Notes: generated by a model not told the origin, from the sequence alone. 64,000 bases of DNA from Sporisorium sorghi (GCA_023212695.1 JALCCG010000034.1:51549-115548), one strand, 5' to 3'; shown: positions 46,641 through 56,340, numbered from the stretch's first letter. Translations and numbers: made by a program.

Positions 46641-47111
46641 TTACACCTTCTCCATCGTAATGAACGTATGGCTTCCATTAGAGAACGCCGCATTTTTAAC
46701 GAAACCTGTGGCGGTGTACAGGGCGATGGCACGCGCATTGAACTCGGCAACGGTTAAGCGAAATGATTGGGTATTATGCTGGTTCGAGATGGACTTCAGC
46801 ACGAAGGTGAAGAATTCACGCCCCCGGCCCTGTCCCGTCCACTCGGGGAGCATTCCGATTCCAAGATCGAGCAGATCCTTATCGTATACACCAAGTCTGA
46901 CACCTGCAGGTACCTGGGCGGAGACACCGGTGCAGAAGAATCCGATCAGTTGACCGGCTTCATTCAAGACAGCGGTGTAAGGCTGTTCCAACAGCTCTTG
47001 CAGCGACTCTTCATCATCATCCTGATTGTACAGGTCATATGGCGGCTCGTATTTCCACTGCAGAATTTGCTTGGCGAGGTCTATGGTCATCAGGCAGGTT
47101 ACATAGGGCAT
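46641..47111 (-). CDS. GNAT-family N-acetyltransferase
   Basis: 156 residues from the ATG at 47111, preceded by AAAGGTGAT. Acetyl-CoA binding motif in GMLPEWTGQGRGREFFTFVLKS (Q/R-x-x-G-x-G/A form) and the later FRLTVAEFNARAIALYTATGF, which matches the closing part of RimI-like GNAT folds. Substrate not predictable. Faces the pectate lyase gene across a shared terminator. Confidence 0.88.
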   Translation of the reverse strand: MPYVTCLMTIDLAKQILQWKYEPPYDLYNQDDDEESLQELLEQPYTAVLNEAGQLIGFFCTGVSAQVPAGVRLGVYDKDLLDLGIGMLPEWTGQGRGREFFTFVLKSISNQHNTQSFRLTVAEFNARAIALYTATGFVKNAAFSNGSHTFITMEKV

Positions 47112-47269
47112 GCGTATCACCTTTTTCTCTAAATAAGATTATAGTCACCATCCATTGTACGAGAATAGGTGTTATTTGGATAGCAGGCAGTCCCTTTGCT
47201 GACTGCTTCATTATCGTGTCTCTCCTAGTGCATGGCTCGTTTCAGATCGCCTTATTCCATTCGAGGACT

Positions 47270-47527
47270 CTATTCACCCTGCTTCGATTTGGTACAGTTG
47301 AGCGGATACCGTCTTCCGTATGCTCTGCCGTAAGCCACGATTCGCTGGATCGTATCCTGTTCCCTCAGTTTGGTGAATGGACATGGGTCGGGGAGTGTGT
47401 TCACTTCGAGGATCCAGGGGGTGAGGTCTTGGTCCACGGCGAGGTCGAGCCCTAGCTCGTTCAATGCCGGATACCTATGGCTCATGTGAGCTGCCACCGA
47501 CAGCGCGTCGGAGGGCCCTGTTGTCAA
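47270..47527 (-). pseudogene. C-terminal remnant of a YheC/YheD-type ATP-grasp protein
   Basis: About 85 codons with the ATP-grasp ending LGLDLAVDQDLTPWILEVNTLPDP and the closing IQRIVAYGRAYGRR of YheC/YheD spore-coat-associated proteins. Whole proteins are about 350-450 residues; here the N-terminal three quarters are missing and the frame runs backward into unrelated DNA near 47527. The remnant is intact as far as it goes, so the truncation is by deletion or rearrangement. Confidence 0.7.
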
Positions 47528-47550
47528 GTTGGAATGAAGTTTAAACACTT

Positions 47551-47583
47551 GGCGTGGGTCTGCACCACATGCTGTCTGCGGCA
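47551..47583 (-). pseudogene. Short AraC C-terminal remnant
   Basis: On the minus strand the codons read RRQHVVQTHA, the same ten residues that end the AraC gene at 50218 (50229-50257). The roughly 30-nt match has four mismatches, all at third codon positions. It lies between the YheC/YheD remnant and secA2. Confidence 0.5.
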
Positions 47584-47674
47584 AGTGCTTGGCGGGTAAA
47601 TTTCTTGCAGCCAATTATGCGGCAAACGATAACACGCTGACACTTGCCCTCACCGTCGAAGAAGCTGCGCTGCA

Positions 47675-49951
47675 TCAAGCTTTTTCCCACCCGAATATCG
47701 GCCTAAACACTTTGCGAATGTAATAAGCCAATACGGTCGTTGCGGTCCATGAGCTGCGCGTATTCTGAATGTATTGATCGCTAATTATATAAGTCCGAGT
47801 AGAAGTGGGACTCTTCAAACCGAACTCTTCCCACTTCGCCGGATCATTCGAACCTCCGAGCCTTACAAGCATTTTCGCCGATTCGCTATTTATTTTAGCC
47901 GGAATTTGCTCGTATGCTTGGGTGATTTGCACATGAAATTCGTCGATCGGATTGCGGCTGGCAAGGCTCTCCAAGTGGATGCTTTCGCGAAGGTAAGAAA
48001 CGTATGCCAGATGGTCAGCCCAGAACTCGTCGATATAAAAGAGCCGTACCCGCTGCTCCGAAGGGCTCATCGGCTTCTCGCCTGTCAATATTCCGAGCCG
48101 CTCCTCGTATAGAATGCGCCTCTGATCCTCCACCATATCCGAATAACCGTTTAATTCCTTGCGGATATGGAAGTTTTGGCCCATAACAACACGCTGAATA
48201 TGTACGATTTTACTGCGGAGCACCGGCTCCTCGAGAGCCTCATCCTGCCTGGGAGCACGAATCGCTTGATTGATGCCGAACCGGAGCAGCAACTCGTCCT
48301 CCAGGCTTATGAAAAATACGGAAGCTCCAGGGTCCCCTTGGCGGCCAGAACGCCCGCGCAGTTGGTTGTCGATCCGCACGCTTTCGTTCATATGCGTACC
48401 AATCACGTACAACCCGCCCAGCTTGGCCACAATTTCTGCTTGCGCGAGGTTGCCGCCGCCGAGCCGAATGTCGACGCCGCGTCCTGCCATATTCGTAGAC
48501 ACCGTCACGGCGCCGATTTCTCCCGCTTTGGCAATGATATCGGCTTCTTCTGCGTCGTTACTCGCATTCAGAACATGGCAAGGTACGCCGGCAACCGCCA
48601 GCGCTTCGGCCAGCCTGTCAGACTCCTCGACGCTTGACGTACCAATGAGAATGGGACGTCCCACCCTGTGGACAGACGAGATTTCGTGTACAAGCGCCTT
48701 GAATTTGGCTTCTTTATGGGTATAAATCCGGTGCGGATGGTCCACTCGTATGTTTGGCCGGTTGGGTGGAATTTGCACGACCTGCAGCGCATAAATATCT
48801 TCGAATTCCATTGCGGAAACGTGAGCGGTAGCCGTCATTCCACAAATCTTCGGATACAGGCTAAGGAAGTGTTGGAGGGTGATCGTACCGAGAATTTTTC
48901 CGCCGGCTGAGGGCTGCAGCCCTTCTTTGGCCGTAAGCGCGGCTTGCAGCCGGTCCGGCAAATGTCTGTTCTCCGCCACGCGGCCGGTATATTCGTCAAT
49001 CAGCTCGATTTTACCGTCACGGACGATGTAATCGACGTCTCTTTTTAATAACGATTCCGCATGCAGCGCGCAGTTCAACGACGATAACAAATAAGTATTA
49101 TGGCTTTCGTACAAATTCCCGCATGCCAGCAGCTCTTCCGCTTTCGCAGAGCCAGCTTCATTCAAATAAACATTCCGCTTGAACTCGTCGAACTCGTAAT
49201 GCGCATCCTGCTCGAGCTGCCTGGCCACTTCGGCAAAACGAGTGCCGTCGCTCTCGGAAAAGCCCGGCTCGCCGGCGATGACTAGCGGCACCCGCGCTTC
49301 GTCGAGAAGCAGCGAATCCGCTTCGTCGACGATGACGTAGTGGAAAGGACGATGCACAGTATCGGCTTCGTTTAGTGCAATCGTGTCGCGCAAATAATCG
49401 AATCCCGCCTCTTTGGCCGTAACATAGGTTATATCCGCGGCGTACGCTTCCTGTTTCTCGGACAAGCTCATGCCCGCTTGAACCGATTTTACCGTTAACC
49501 CGAGGAAACGATAGATCGGGCCCATCCAATGCGCATCCCGATTGGCCAAATAATCGTTAAATGTCAGCACATGAACGCCCTCGCCGGTCAGCGCATTCAG
49601 ATAAGCAGGCATAACAGCAGAGAGCGTTTTTCCTTCGCCGGTATGCTGCTCGATCAAAAATCTCTCGTGCAGAGCGATGGCAGCCATGATCTGGACATCG
49701 TAAGGCTGTAATCCGAGCTGTCTCTTCGCCGCCTCGCAGACTAACGCATAAGCATCGACAAGCAGCTCGTCCAGAGGCGTACCCGATGAGGCTTCCTTTT
49801 TGAGCCGGAGAGATTCCGCTTGCAGCTGCATCTCGTCCCATGGTTCTAAATTCCGTTTCCTGATGAGCTCCGCTTTCTCCCGATAACCTTTCAGCTTTTG
49901 CCGGGTATCGTAATCTTTGAATTTTTGCATGAACTTGGCGGCTATATTCAT
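47675..49951 (-). CDS. secA2: Accessory preprotein translocase ATPase SecA2
   Basis: 758 residues against about 835 for housekeeping SecA. Walker A in EQHTGEGKTLSAVMPAYLNAL, DEAD-like box VIVDEADSLLLDEARVP, and the second motor domain with TNMAGRGVDI and GRSGRQGDPG are all present. The C-terminal zinc-binding tail that docks SecB and lipids is absent, as in SecA2 proteins. SecA2 exports a subset of proteins through SecYEG; in B. anthracis these are the SLH S-layer proteins. Four SLH giants in the same window are plausible clients (inference). No other sec gene is nearby. Confidence 0.9.
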   Translation of the reverse strand: MNIAAKFMQKFKDYDTRQKLKGYREKAELIRKRNLEPWDEMQLQAESLRLKKEASSGTPLDELLVDAYALVCEAAKRQLGLQPYDVQIMAAIALHERFLIEQHTGEGKTLSAVMPAYLNALTGEGVHVLTFNDYLANRDAHWMGPIYRFLGLTVKSVQAGMSLSEKQEAYAADITYVTAKEAGFDYLRDTIALNEADTVHRPFHYVIVDEADSLLLDEARVPLVIAGEPGFSESDGTRFAEVARQLEQDAHYEFDEFKRNVYLNEAGSAKAEELLACGNLYESHNTYLLSSLNCALHAESLLKRDVDYIVRDGKIELIDEYTGRVAENRHLPDRLQAALTAKEGLQPSAGGKILGTITLQHFLSLYPKICGMTATAHVSAMEFEDIYALQVVQIPPNRPNIRVDHPHRIYTHKEAKFKALVHEISSVHRVGRPILIGTSSVEESDRLAEALAVAGVPCHVLNASNDAEEADIIAKAGEIGAVTVSTNMAGRGVDIRLGGGNLAQAEIVAKLGGLYVIGTHMNESVRIDNQLRGRSGRQGDPGASVFFISLEDELLLRFGINQAIRAPRQDEALEEPVLRSKIVHIQRVVMGQNFHIRKELNGYSDMVEDQRRILYEERLGILTGEKPMSPSEQRVRLFYIDEFWADHLAYVSYLRESIHLESLASRNPIDEFHVQITQAYEQIPAKINSESAKMLVRLGGSNDPAKWEEFGLKSPTSTRTYIISDQYIQNTRSSWTATTVLAYYIRKVFRPIFGWEKA

Positions 49952-50155
49952 CGGAATTTGATCTCCCTTCAGTACTGTAATGGAATCAGATACGGCTATA
50001 TTTCGAAATCCGTGAAGTAGAAGTACGTTCTTAATTCAAGAACGTTGTTAACAAGCATACAATGGATCCCTTCTGGTTATTATTGGATATCGATTATTGT
50101 AATATAATCTATTACATTATGGAAGCTATCACAGTCTTTGATAAAACTGGAAAGC
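49952..50155. other. Region upstream of secA2 with a TGTAAT dyad
   Basis: TGTAAT-ATAATCT-ATTACA (50098-50116) is a perfect 6+6 dyad. GAGATCAAATTCC-like sequence precedes the secA2 ATG on the minus strand. No separate gene is supported. Confidence 0.4.
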
Positions 50156-50201
50156 CAAAAGAGGATGAGCCGCGAAGGAAGCGGACCATCCTCTTTTTTT
50201 A
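50156..50201. terminator. Terminator of the second AraC gene
   Basis: AAAAGAGGATG pairs with CATCCTCTTTT around an 18-base loop; T-runs on both strands. It lies just past the end of the minus-strand AraC gene. Confidence 0.75.
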
Positions 50202-50217
50202 TTCCTGTTGCAGGTTG

Positions 50218-52482
50218 TTAACCGCTTGCATGGGTCTGTACCACATGCTGCCTGCGGTAGGCTCCCGGCGTCATGCCGACGGCCTTCTTGAACGTCCGGT
50301 TGAAGGAAGTGATGTTGAGATAGCCGACGCGCTGGCTGATCTCGTTCACGGTCAAGTCTGTGCATGCCAGCAGTTCCTTCGCTTTGTTCATGCGGATGCC
50401 GAGCAGATGATCGCTGAAGTTGAGACCGGTCTTCTCCTTGATATAAACGGAGAGGTAAGCGCTCGACAGGTTCAGCTTGGCGGACAAATAGTCGAGAGAC
50501 AGATCGTCGGCATATTGGTTATGAATAATGTTCATGAACATGGCGATCAGCGGCTCTTCGCCGGTATCCTTTTTCTTGCGGATGAGGGCGCATGCTGCTT
50601 CGATGAGCTGACGGAATACACCCGAGTACTCGGCAAGACAATGGCATTCGGCCAGCCTGCCGCTCCACTGCTTCAAGGATTGAACAGAGGATTTATCTAT
50701 CTGTGCCATCTCGGCATAACTGAGAATCTTGGAAGCGACGGAATCGGCGAAGAAGCGAAACTGCGCGATGCCCGCTTCCTTCCGCTGCAGCGTCTCCAGC
50801 GCCTGATCGATGATCTGCAGGGAGCGGCTGTCACTGCCGGATTGCAGCGCGTTGAGCAGTCCCTTTTCCTGGGACGGGCTCAGGTTGACGGTGTTCGGGA
50901 GCGCCCGCTGCTTGGTTACCAGCTGGGATTCGTCGCGAAGCGGCGCCTGCGCCGTCAGGCCCTTGACCTGATGGTAGGCCTGATTGAATTCGGAAGAATG
51001 GCTCACCTGAGAACTGACCGCGATCGTGACAAGGAACAGTTCCCGTTCCTCGTTTAGCATTCCCCTGATGTCGGCCAGCAGCTCCTCCAGCCGGGCGGCT
51101 TCTTCGCGTTTGAAGATGGAGATGATCTCATTCTTCTCGATCTGGAACGTGTGGGAGCCGGGATAGCGCTCGGCCGTGATCAGATGAATATGCTCCAGCA
51201 TATGACGAACAGCCTGATCGGTTTGCAGCGGAAGCTCATAAGCCGGATTCATGCGGAAACGGATATGGTACAGAACCACGATAAAACTCCCGTCATCTGA
51301 CAGGAAATCCTCCCACTCGCTGATATCGGTGTTGATGCTCTTCAGCTGGCTGATATAGGAATAACTGGTTAGAACGGACTTGTGTCTGTTCATGCGGTCC
51401 CGAATTTCTTCCTTCTCCCGGAACAGCTCCTGAATGCGGTTCTGGATCAGATCGTATTCCGTGATGCTTCCCGGTTCCGGCATCGAAGTGAAGGGGGCTC
51501 TATTCAGTACCGTCGTTAAAATCTGTTTCACCGGCTTGTGCAATCTGCGGCTGAACAAATAGGACGCGGCAACAGCTACTCCGAGAGACAGACAGAATAT
51601 GAGCAGCAAGCCACCGGTTAACCTGCTTAACTGAGAAGACACATGGCTGTAAGGTACAGCCGAGACGTAGGTGAGTCCGTCAGATCCGGTTTCGGTAAAA
51701 TAGTAGGTTCCATCCTGAAGCACGGCTTCCTGCCCTGCCTGAAATAAAGGCAGCTGTTCATGGCGGATGGAACCCCAGTTGTATAACACGCTGCCATCAG
51801 CGTCCAGAATCGCCAGTGCCCGATCATTCGAATCGCCAAAAAAGGATTGAGCAGCCTTGTCAATGTCGATGAGGGCAATGACCTCATAACGATTATCCGG
51901 TTGTTTGTACACAAAGGGCATCAGCTTTTTCTCGGATAAATCGTTGTTGATTCGATAGGTTTCCGCAGGGAGGAGTGTGAAGGATTCAAGGCGATCCTCA
52001 TAGCTGCTCCAGAATGAATAGGAGTACGTCGGGCTGGCGTAGGAGCGATTAAACATATAGGAGGCATCGCCGCTGCCGGATTTGCTGAGCACAAAATCAT
52101 GCTCCTGCAAGTAAATCAGCGTATCCTCCAGAAAGAATAGCGGGTTATAGATATCGCTTCGCATCTGCAGCATCACCTCACGTGCCTTCAGATAATTCAC
52201 TTCATTTCCGGTCTGGTGGCGAAGCTGGTTATGGAAACCGATCAAATCGGATTGATTGTATATATCAAACATGAGCACCTGCAGCCTGCTGAACTGATTG
52301 GAGAACCGTTCCGCCGTATCGTGAACCGCACGCTGGCTTGTATCAATGATTTCTTTTTGCAGGCTGGTCTTAAAGAGCTGGAAGATCATCATATAGAACA
52401 ATCCGAATAACACAATGATGGCCAGGAAGCTCAAAAAAATCTTGAAAAATAAACTGCGGCTTTTATGTTTGATCCAATTCAC
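50218..52482 (-). CDS. Membrane AraC-family regulator of the second importer
   Basis: 754 residues from a GTG behind AAGGGGGGA. N-terminal helix, extracellular sensor (about 35-290), second helix (GGLLLIFCLSLGVAVAASYLF), linker with an H-bond-rich middle segment, and a C-terminal AraC double HTH (about 640-745, LNLSSAYLSVYIKEKTGLNFSDHLLGIRM and VNEISQRVGYLNITSFNRTFKKAVGMTPGAYRR). Same architecture as the regulator at 12412, but here divergent from its importer genes. It should activate the divergent operon when its sugar ligand is outside. Confidence 0.9.
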   Translation of the reverse strand: MNWIKHKSRSLFFKIFLSFLAIIVLFGLFYMMIFQLFKTSLQKEIIDTSQRAVHDTAERFSNQFSRLQVLMFDIYNQSDLIGFHNQLRHQTGNEVNYLKAREVMLQMRSDIYNPLFFLEDTLIYLQEHDFVLSKSGSGDASYMFNRSYASPTYSYSFWSSYEDRLESFTLLPAETYRINNDLSEKKLMPFVYKQPDNRYEVIALIDIDKAAQSFFGDSNDRALAILDADGSVLYNWGSIRHEQLPLFQAGQEAVLQDGTYYFTETGSDGLTYVSAVPYSHVSSQLSRLTGGLLLIFCLSLGVAVAASYLFSRRLHKPVKQILTTVLNRAPFTSMPEPGSITEYDLIQNRIQELFREKEEIRDRMNRHKSVLTSYSYISQLKSINTDISEWEDFLSDDGSFIVVLYHIRFRMNPAYELPLQTDQAVRHMLEHIHLITAERYPGSHTFQIEKNEIISIFKREEAARLEELLADIRGMLNEERELFLVTIAVSSQVSHSSEFNQAYHQVKGLTAQAPLRDESQLVTKQRALPNTVNLSPSQEKGLLNALQSGSDSRSLQIIDQALETLQRKEAGIAQFRFFADSVASKILSYAEMAQIDKSSVQSLKQWSGRLAECHCLAEYSGVFRQLIEAACALIRKKKDTGEEPLIAMFMNIIHNQYADDLSLDYLSAKLNLSSAYLSVYIKEKTGLNFSDHLLGIRMNKAKELLACTDLTVNEISQRVGYLNITSFNRTFKKAVGMTPGAYRRQHVVQTHASG

Positions 52483-52771
52483 AGCATTCCCCCCTTATAT
52501 TTATCCGACGTCCAGGGTTTCCCATCATGATATAGGACGAGTGTTAAGGATGGTGCCCGATTCATGTTAATATTCCGTAAAAAATGGATAGTCAATATTT
52601 TAGATTCTAGGCATTGCTTTAGGAAAACGGTGATTCTGCCCCTCCATCCAATGAAAGGCGAGACATCAATAAAATGGTCAATACCCCTGCTGCGTTCGGG
52701 TCGGTTATGATGCAAGCGTGAACCTGAATACACACGTAGACGCAGTATAGACGAAAGCGAGGGGATAACCG
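52483..52771. other. Divergent promoter region of the second importer
   Basis: About 290 bases of mixed composition. No cre site was found. GAGGGGA at 52759-52766 is a strong ribosome-binding site for the plus-strand gene. Confidence 0.5.
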
Positions 52772-53737
52772 ATTTTACAACGTCAGCTCAACAGCGTGGA
52801 AGCGCATTCAAAAATTCGCAAAAAAAGCGTTTGGCGAAGCTGGATGATGCAGGTACGCAGAAACTGGCAGCTGTATGCTCTATTTGCACCGGTTCTGCTT
52901 TACTTCATTCTGTTTCACTATGTACCCATGTATGGCGTCCAGATTGCATTTAAGGATTTTATGGCCAACAAAGGCATCATGGACAGTCCATGGGTCGGGT
53001 TCAAGCATTTTGAACGTTTTTTTGACAGCTTTTATTTCTGGCGGATTATCAAAAACACGATGGGTATCGGGTTATATGAGCTGGCGGTCGGATTTCCGAT
53101 TCCGATTATTCTGGCCTTAATGATCAATGAAGCCAGATCGGGCCGGTTCCGCCGATTTGTACAGACCGTAACTTATGCACCCCATTTCTTATCCACGGTG
53201 GTTGTCGTTGGCATGATTATGATGTTCCTGTCGCCGGTCAGCGGCCTCGTCAATTTCATCATTACCTCCTTTGGCGGAGAGTCTGTTTCCTTCATGACGG
53301 AACCTTCCTGGTTCAAGAGCATCTACGTATGGTCGGGCGTATGGCAGGGCATGGGCTGGAGCTCCATTATCTATCTCGCAGCGCTCGCCGGGATTGACCC
53401 GCAGCTGCATGAGGCGGCCAAGGTGGACGGCGCAGGCTGGCTCCGGCGCATCTGGCACATTAATCTGCCGGGCATAGCGCCCACGATGACGATTCTGCTC
53501 ATCCTGAACATCGGTTCCGTTCTGGGTGTCGGCTTCGAGAAGATCTTCCTGATGCAAAACTCGCTCAACATGGAAGCGTCCGACGTCATTGCGACCAATG
53601 TATACCGGAGCGGTATTCTTGGGGCCCAGTACAGCTTCTCGGCTGCGGTTGGCCTGTTCAACTCCATCGTCAACTTCATCATGCTGATTGCCGTAAACCG
53701 GATTGCGCGCAGAGTCAGCGAGAACAGCCTATGGTAA
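52772..53737 (+). CDS. ABC transporter permease, LplB-like (second importer)
   Basis: About 321 residues if translation begins at the ATT at 52772, six bases after GCGAGGGGA; the first conventional start in frame is the GTG at 52796, which has no ribosome-binding site and would give 313 residues. Six helices; EAA loop in HEAAKVDGAGWLRRIWHINLPG. The start choice is unusual and uncertain. The partner permease follows after 16 bases. No ATPase gene is present, as for the first importer. Confidence 0.85.
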   Translation: MLQRQLNSVEAHSKIRKKSVWRSWMMQVRRNWQLYALFAPVLLYFILFHYVPMYGVQIAFKDFMANKGIMDSPWVGFKHFERFFDSFYFWRIIKNTMGIGLYELAVGFPIPIILALMINEARSGRFRRFVQTVTYAPHFLSTVVVVGMIMMFLSPVSGLVNFIITSFGGESVSFMTEPSWFKSIYVWSGVWQGMGWSSIIYLAALAGIDPQLHEAAKVDGAGWLRRIWHINLPGIAPTMTILLILNIGSVLGVGFEKIFLMQNSLNMEASDVIATNVYRSGILGAQYSFSAAVGLFNSIVNFIMLIAVNRIARRVSENSLW

Positions 53738-53753
53738 GGAGGAATGATGGCAT

Positions 53754-54635
53754 ATGCCGCAGAGCCGGAGTGAACGAATAGCCGGAATATGTATTTACAT
53801 TATACTCTCTTTTATTACGCTCCTTGTACTGTATCCTTTATTTTTTGTTCTCATTGCTTCCATCAGTGCTCCGGAAACGGTGATGCGGGGAGAAGTGTGG
53901 CTATGGCCCAAGGAGTTGTCGTTTGTCGGTTACGAGCGGTTGTTTGCCAACTCGGAGCTCATGCGAGGATTCCTGAACACGCTGCTCTATACCGCGACGG
54001 GAACGGCGCTGAATGTGATGATGACGATTGCGGCAGCTTATCCCCTTTCGAGGGCTGATTTTAACGGCCGCGGGCTTTTTACGGCGATAATTGTGTTCAC
54101 GATGTTCTTCAGCGGGGGGATGATTCCGAATTACTTGCTGGTCAAGGAGCTTGGGATGCTGGATACGATCTGGGCGATGATCATCCCTTCAGCGGTATCG
54201 GTGTGGAACATCATCATTATGCGAACCTTCTTCCAAAGCTCGATTCCGAAGGAGATGCAGGAGGCGGCGTTTATCGACGGGGCTTCCAATATGCGAGTGC
54301 TTCTGAGGATTGTCCTCCCGTTATCCGGCCCGATTCTGGCCGTTATGGTGCTATTCTATGCAGTTGGCCACTGGAATTCGTATTTCAGCGCCCTGATCTA
54401 TTTGTCGGATCGGGCGAATTATCCGCTGCAGCTGTTCCTGCGAGAGATTCTGGTTCAGGGGCAGATGCAGGAGATGGTTGATATCAGCGATGATTCGCTG
54501 GCGCGAAGCCTGATGGATGCGGAAGCGATCAAATATGCGGCGGTCATTGTTACGAATCTGCCGATGCTGCTGCTGTACCCGTTCCTGCAAAAGTATTTTG
54601 TGAAGGGTGTTATGATTGGTGCGATTAAAGGTTGA
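53754..54635 (+). CDS. ABC transporter permease, YtcP-like (second importer)
   Basis: 293 residues from an ATG behind AAGGAGG. Six helices, EAA loop QEAAFIDGASNMRVLLRIVLPLS, ending FVKGVMIGAIKG. Forms the channel with the preceding permease. The paralogue at 15846 shares the same ending and overall length. Confidence 0.9.
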   Translation: MPQSRSERIAGICIYIILSFITLLVLYPLFFVLIASISAPETVMRGEVWLWPKELSFVGYERLFANSELMRGFLNTLLYTATGTALNVMMTIAAAYPLSRADFNGRGLFTAIIVFTMFFSGGMIPNYLLVKELGMLDTIWAMIIPSAVSVWNIIIMRTFFQSSIPKEMQEAAFIDGASNMRVLLRIVLPLSGPILAVMVLFYAVGHWNSYFSALIYLSDRANYPLQLFLREILVQGQMQEMVDISDDSLARSLMDAEAIKYAAVIVTNLPMLLLYPFLQKYFVKGVMIGAIKG

Positions 54636-54659
54636 GTACGGACAATTGATGAGGGGGAT

Positions 54660-56288
54660 ATGAAATTTATGGTTATGAAAAGATGGACTTCACTTGCATT
54701 GGCAGCTGTGCTGGCTGCCGGGCTGCTGGCCGGTTGTGGGAGCAAGAGCGGGGAAGACGCAGCGGATAAGGGAGAAACGCCGCAGGCTAATCTCAACGAG
54801 ACCGGAATGCCGATTGTGAACGAGCCTCTAAATCTGACCTTCTTCACGGGTAAATCGCCGACAAACGGAAGCAAATTCGAGGAAACGCTGGTATGGAAAA
54901 CCTATCAGGAGATGTCGAACGTGAATGTGACATGGAATCTCATTCCGTTTGAGACATTGACCGAGAAGAGGAACCTGGCTCTGGCCGGGGGGGATTACCC
55001 GGACGTGTTCTACTCGGCCAGGGTGGGCTCTGCGGAATTGACGCGTTATGGCGAGCAGGGGGTATTCATACCGCTGAACGATCTGATCGACAAGTATGCG
55101 CCGAACTTCAAAAAACTCATGGAAGAATATCCCGATATTCGCAAAGGACTGACGATGCCGGATGGCAAGATTTATTCCCTGCCTTCCTTCTATGATCCTG
55201 CCCTGTTGTCTATGCTGATCGGCACTCCGCTGTGGATAAATCAGGAGTGGTTGGACCAGCTCGGCATGAAAGAGCCGCAGACAACGGAAGAGTTCTATGC
55301 ATATTTGAAGGCGGTCAAAGAAACGGATCTGAACGGCAACGGGTTGCATGACGAAATTCCGTTCTCTTCAACAGGCATTACGGGAATCATTGACCATCTG
55401 AAGGGTTCATGGGGGCTTGGAACGAGCGGGCTCGGCCATAAATTCGTGGATGTGGACCCGGACACAGGCAAACTTCGCTTTACCAAAGCGCTGCCGGAAT
55501 ACAAGGAGATGCTGGAGTTTGTGAATAAGCTCTACATGGAAGGATTGCTCGACAAAGAGATTTTCACGATTGAAGGCGGCGCACTGAATGCCAAGGGGCA
55601 GGAGGGACTGCTCGGTTCCACCATCGTGCCGAACCCGGAGACCGTTATGGGACGCAAGGAATACATCGGGCTTGGAGCGCTGAAGGGACCGCACGGAGAT
55701 CAGCTCTACTCTCACGTAAAAGTCCCGATGGTGCATGTGGGCGCATTTGCCATTACGGATAAGAATCCGAACCCGGAAGCGACGATTCGCTGGATGGATT
55801 ATTTCTACGGGGATGAAGGAGCCCAGTTCTATTTCATGGGCAAGGAAGGCGAGACCTATACGAAGAGTGGAGACGGTCAACTGGAATACGTGAAGGAGAT
55901 TACGGAGAATTCCAATGGGCTGACGCAGGATCAGGCGCTTGCCAAGTATTTTACTTGGCTCGGCGGCAGCTACCCTGGGCTGGTTAAGGAGAGCTGGTTC
56001 AAGGGCTCGGAGACACTGCCAAGCGCCATGGCCGCTGCGGAAAAAGCAGAGCCGTATGCGGTGAAGGAGATTCTGTACAACTTCAATTTCACGATCGAGG
56101 AGACGGATGTCATGTCCTCGGTCGGCAAGGACATTCAGGACTACGTAACGGAGATGGAAGCCAAATTCGTAAACGGATCTGCCTCGTTCAGCCAGTGGGA
56201 AGAGTACTTGAACACACTCAACAAAATGGGGCTGGACCGCTATATGGAAGTGTATCAGGCGGCGTATGACCGCTACCAGGCAGAGTAA
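54660..56288 (+). CDS. Extracellular solute-binding lipoprotein (second importer)
   Basis: 542 residues; signal and lipobox LAGC at about residue 26, then a two-lobed type-1 binding fold rich in Trp and Tyr that would line an oligosaccharide cleft. GAGGGG precedes the ATG. Terminates the importer operon. The substrate is not readable; no glycosidase follows, unlike many Paenibacillus Lpl-type operons. Confidence 0.9.
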   Translation: MKFMVMKRWTSLALAAVLAAGLLAGCGSKSGEDAADKGETPQANLNETGMPIVNEPLNLTFFTGKSPTNGSKFEETLVWKTYQEMSNVNVTWNLIPFETLTEKRNLALAGGDYPDVFYSARVGSAELTRYGEQGVFIPLNDLIDKYAPNFKKLMEEYPDIRKGLTMPDGKIYSLPSFYDPALLSMLIGTPLWINQEWLDQLGMKEPQTTEEFYAYLKAVKETDLNGNGLHDEIPFSSTGITGIIDHLKGSWGLGTSGLGHKFVDVDPDTGKLRFTKALPEYKEMLEFVNKLYMEGLLDKEIFTIEGGALNAKGQEGLLGSTIVPNPETVMGRKEYIGLGALKGPHGDQLYSHVKVPMVHVGAFAITDKNPNPEATIRWMDYFYGDEGAQFYFMGKEGETYTKSGDGQLEYVKEITENSNGLTQDQALAKYFTWLGGSYPGLVKESWFKGSETLPSAMAAAEKAEPYAVKEILYNFNFTIEETDVMSSVGKDIQDYVTEMEAKFVNGSASFSQWEEYLNTLNKMGLDRYMEVYQAAYDRYQAE

Positions 56289-56304
56289 GCAGAGAAATTC
56301 ATAG

Positions 56305-56340
56305 ACGCGGTGCGGAGAGGTTTTTCGCATCGCGTTTTTG
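56305..56340 (+). terminator. Terminator of the second importer operon
   Basis: CGCGGTGCG pairs with CGCATCGCG (one G-U pair) and runs into five T. Confidence 0.8.

Noticed and set aside
50098..50116. TnrA/GlnR box
   Set aside because: The spacing is two bases longer than the 17-bp TGTNA-N7-TNACA consensus.
50062..51057. 331-codon plus-strand frame overlapping the second AraC gene
   Set aside because: It runs through the terminator and antisense to the AraC helix-turn-helix; low-complexity composition and no family.
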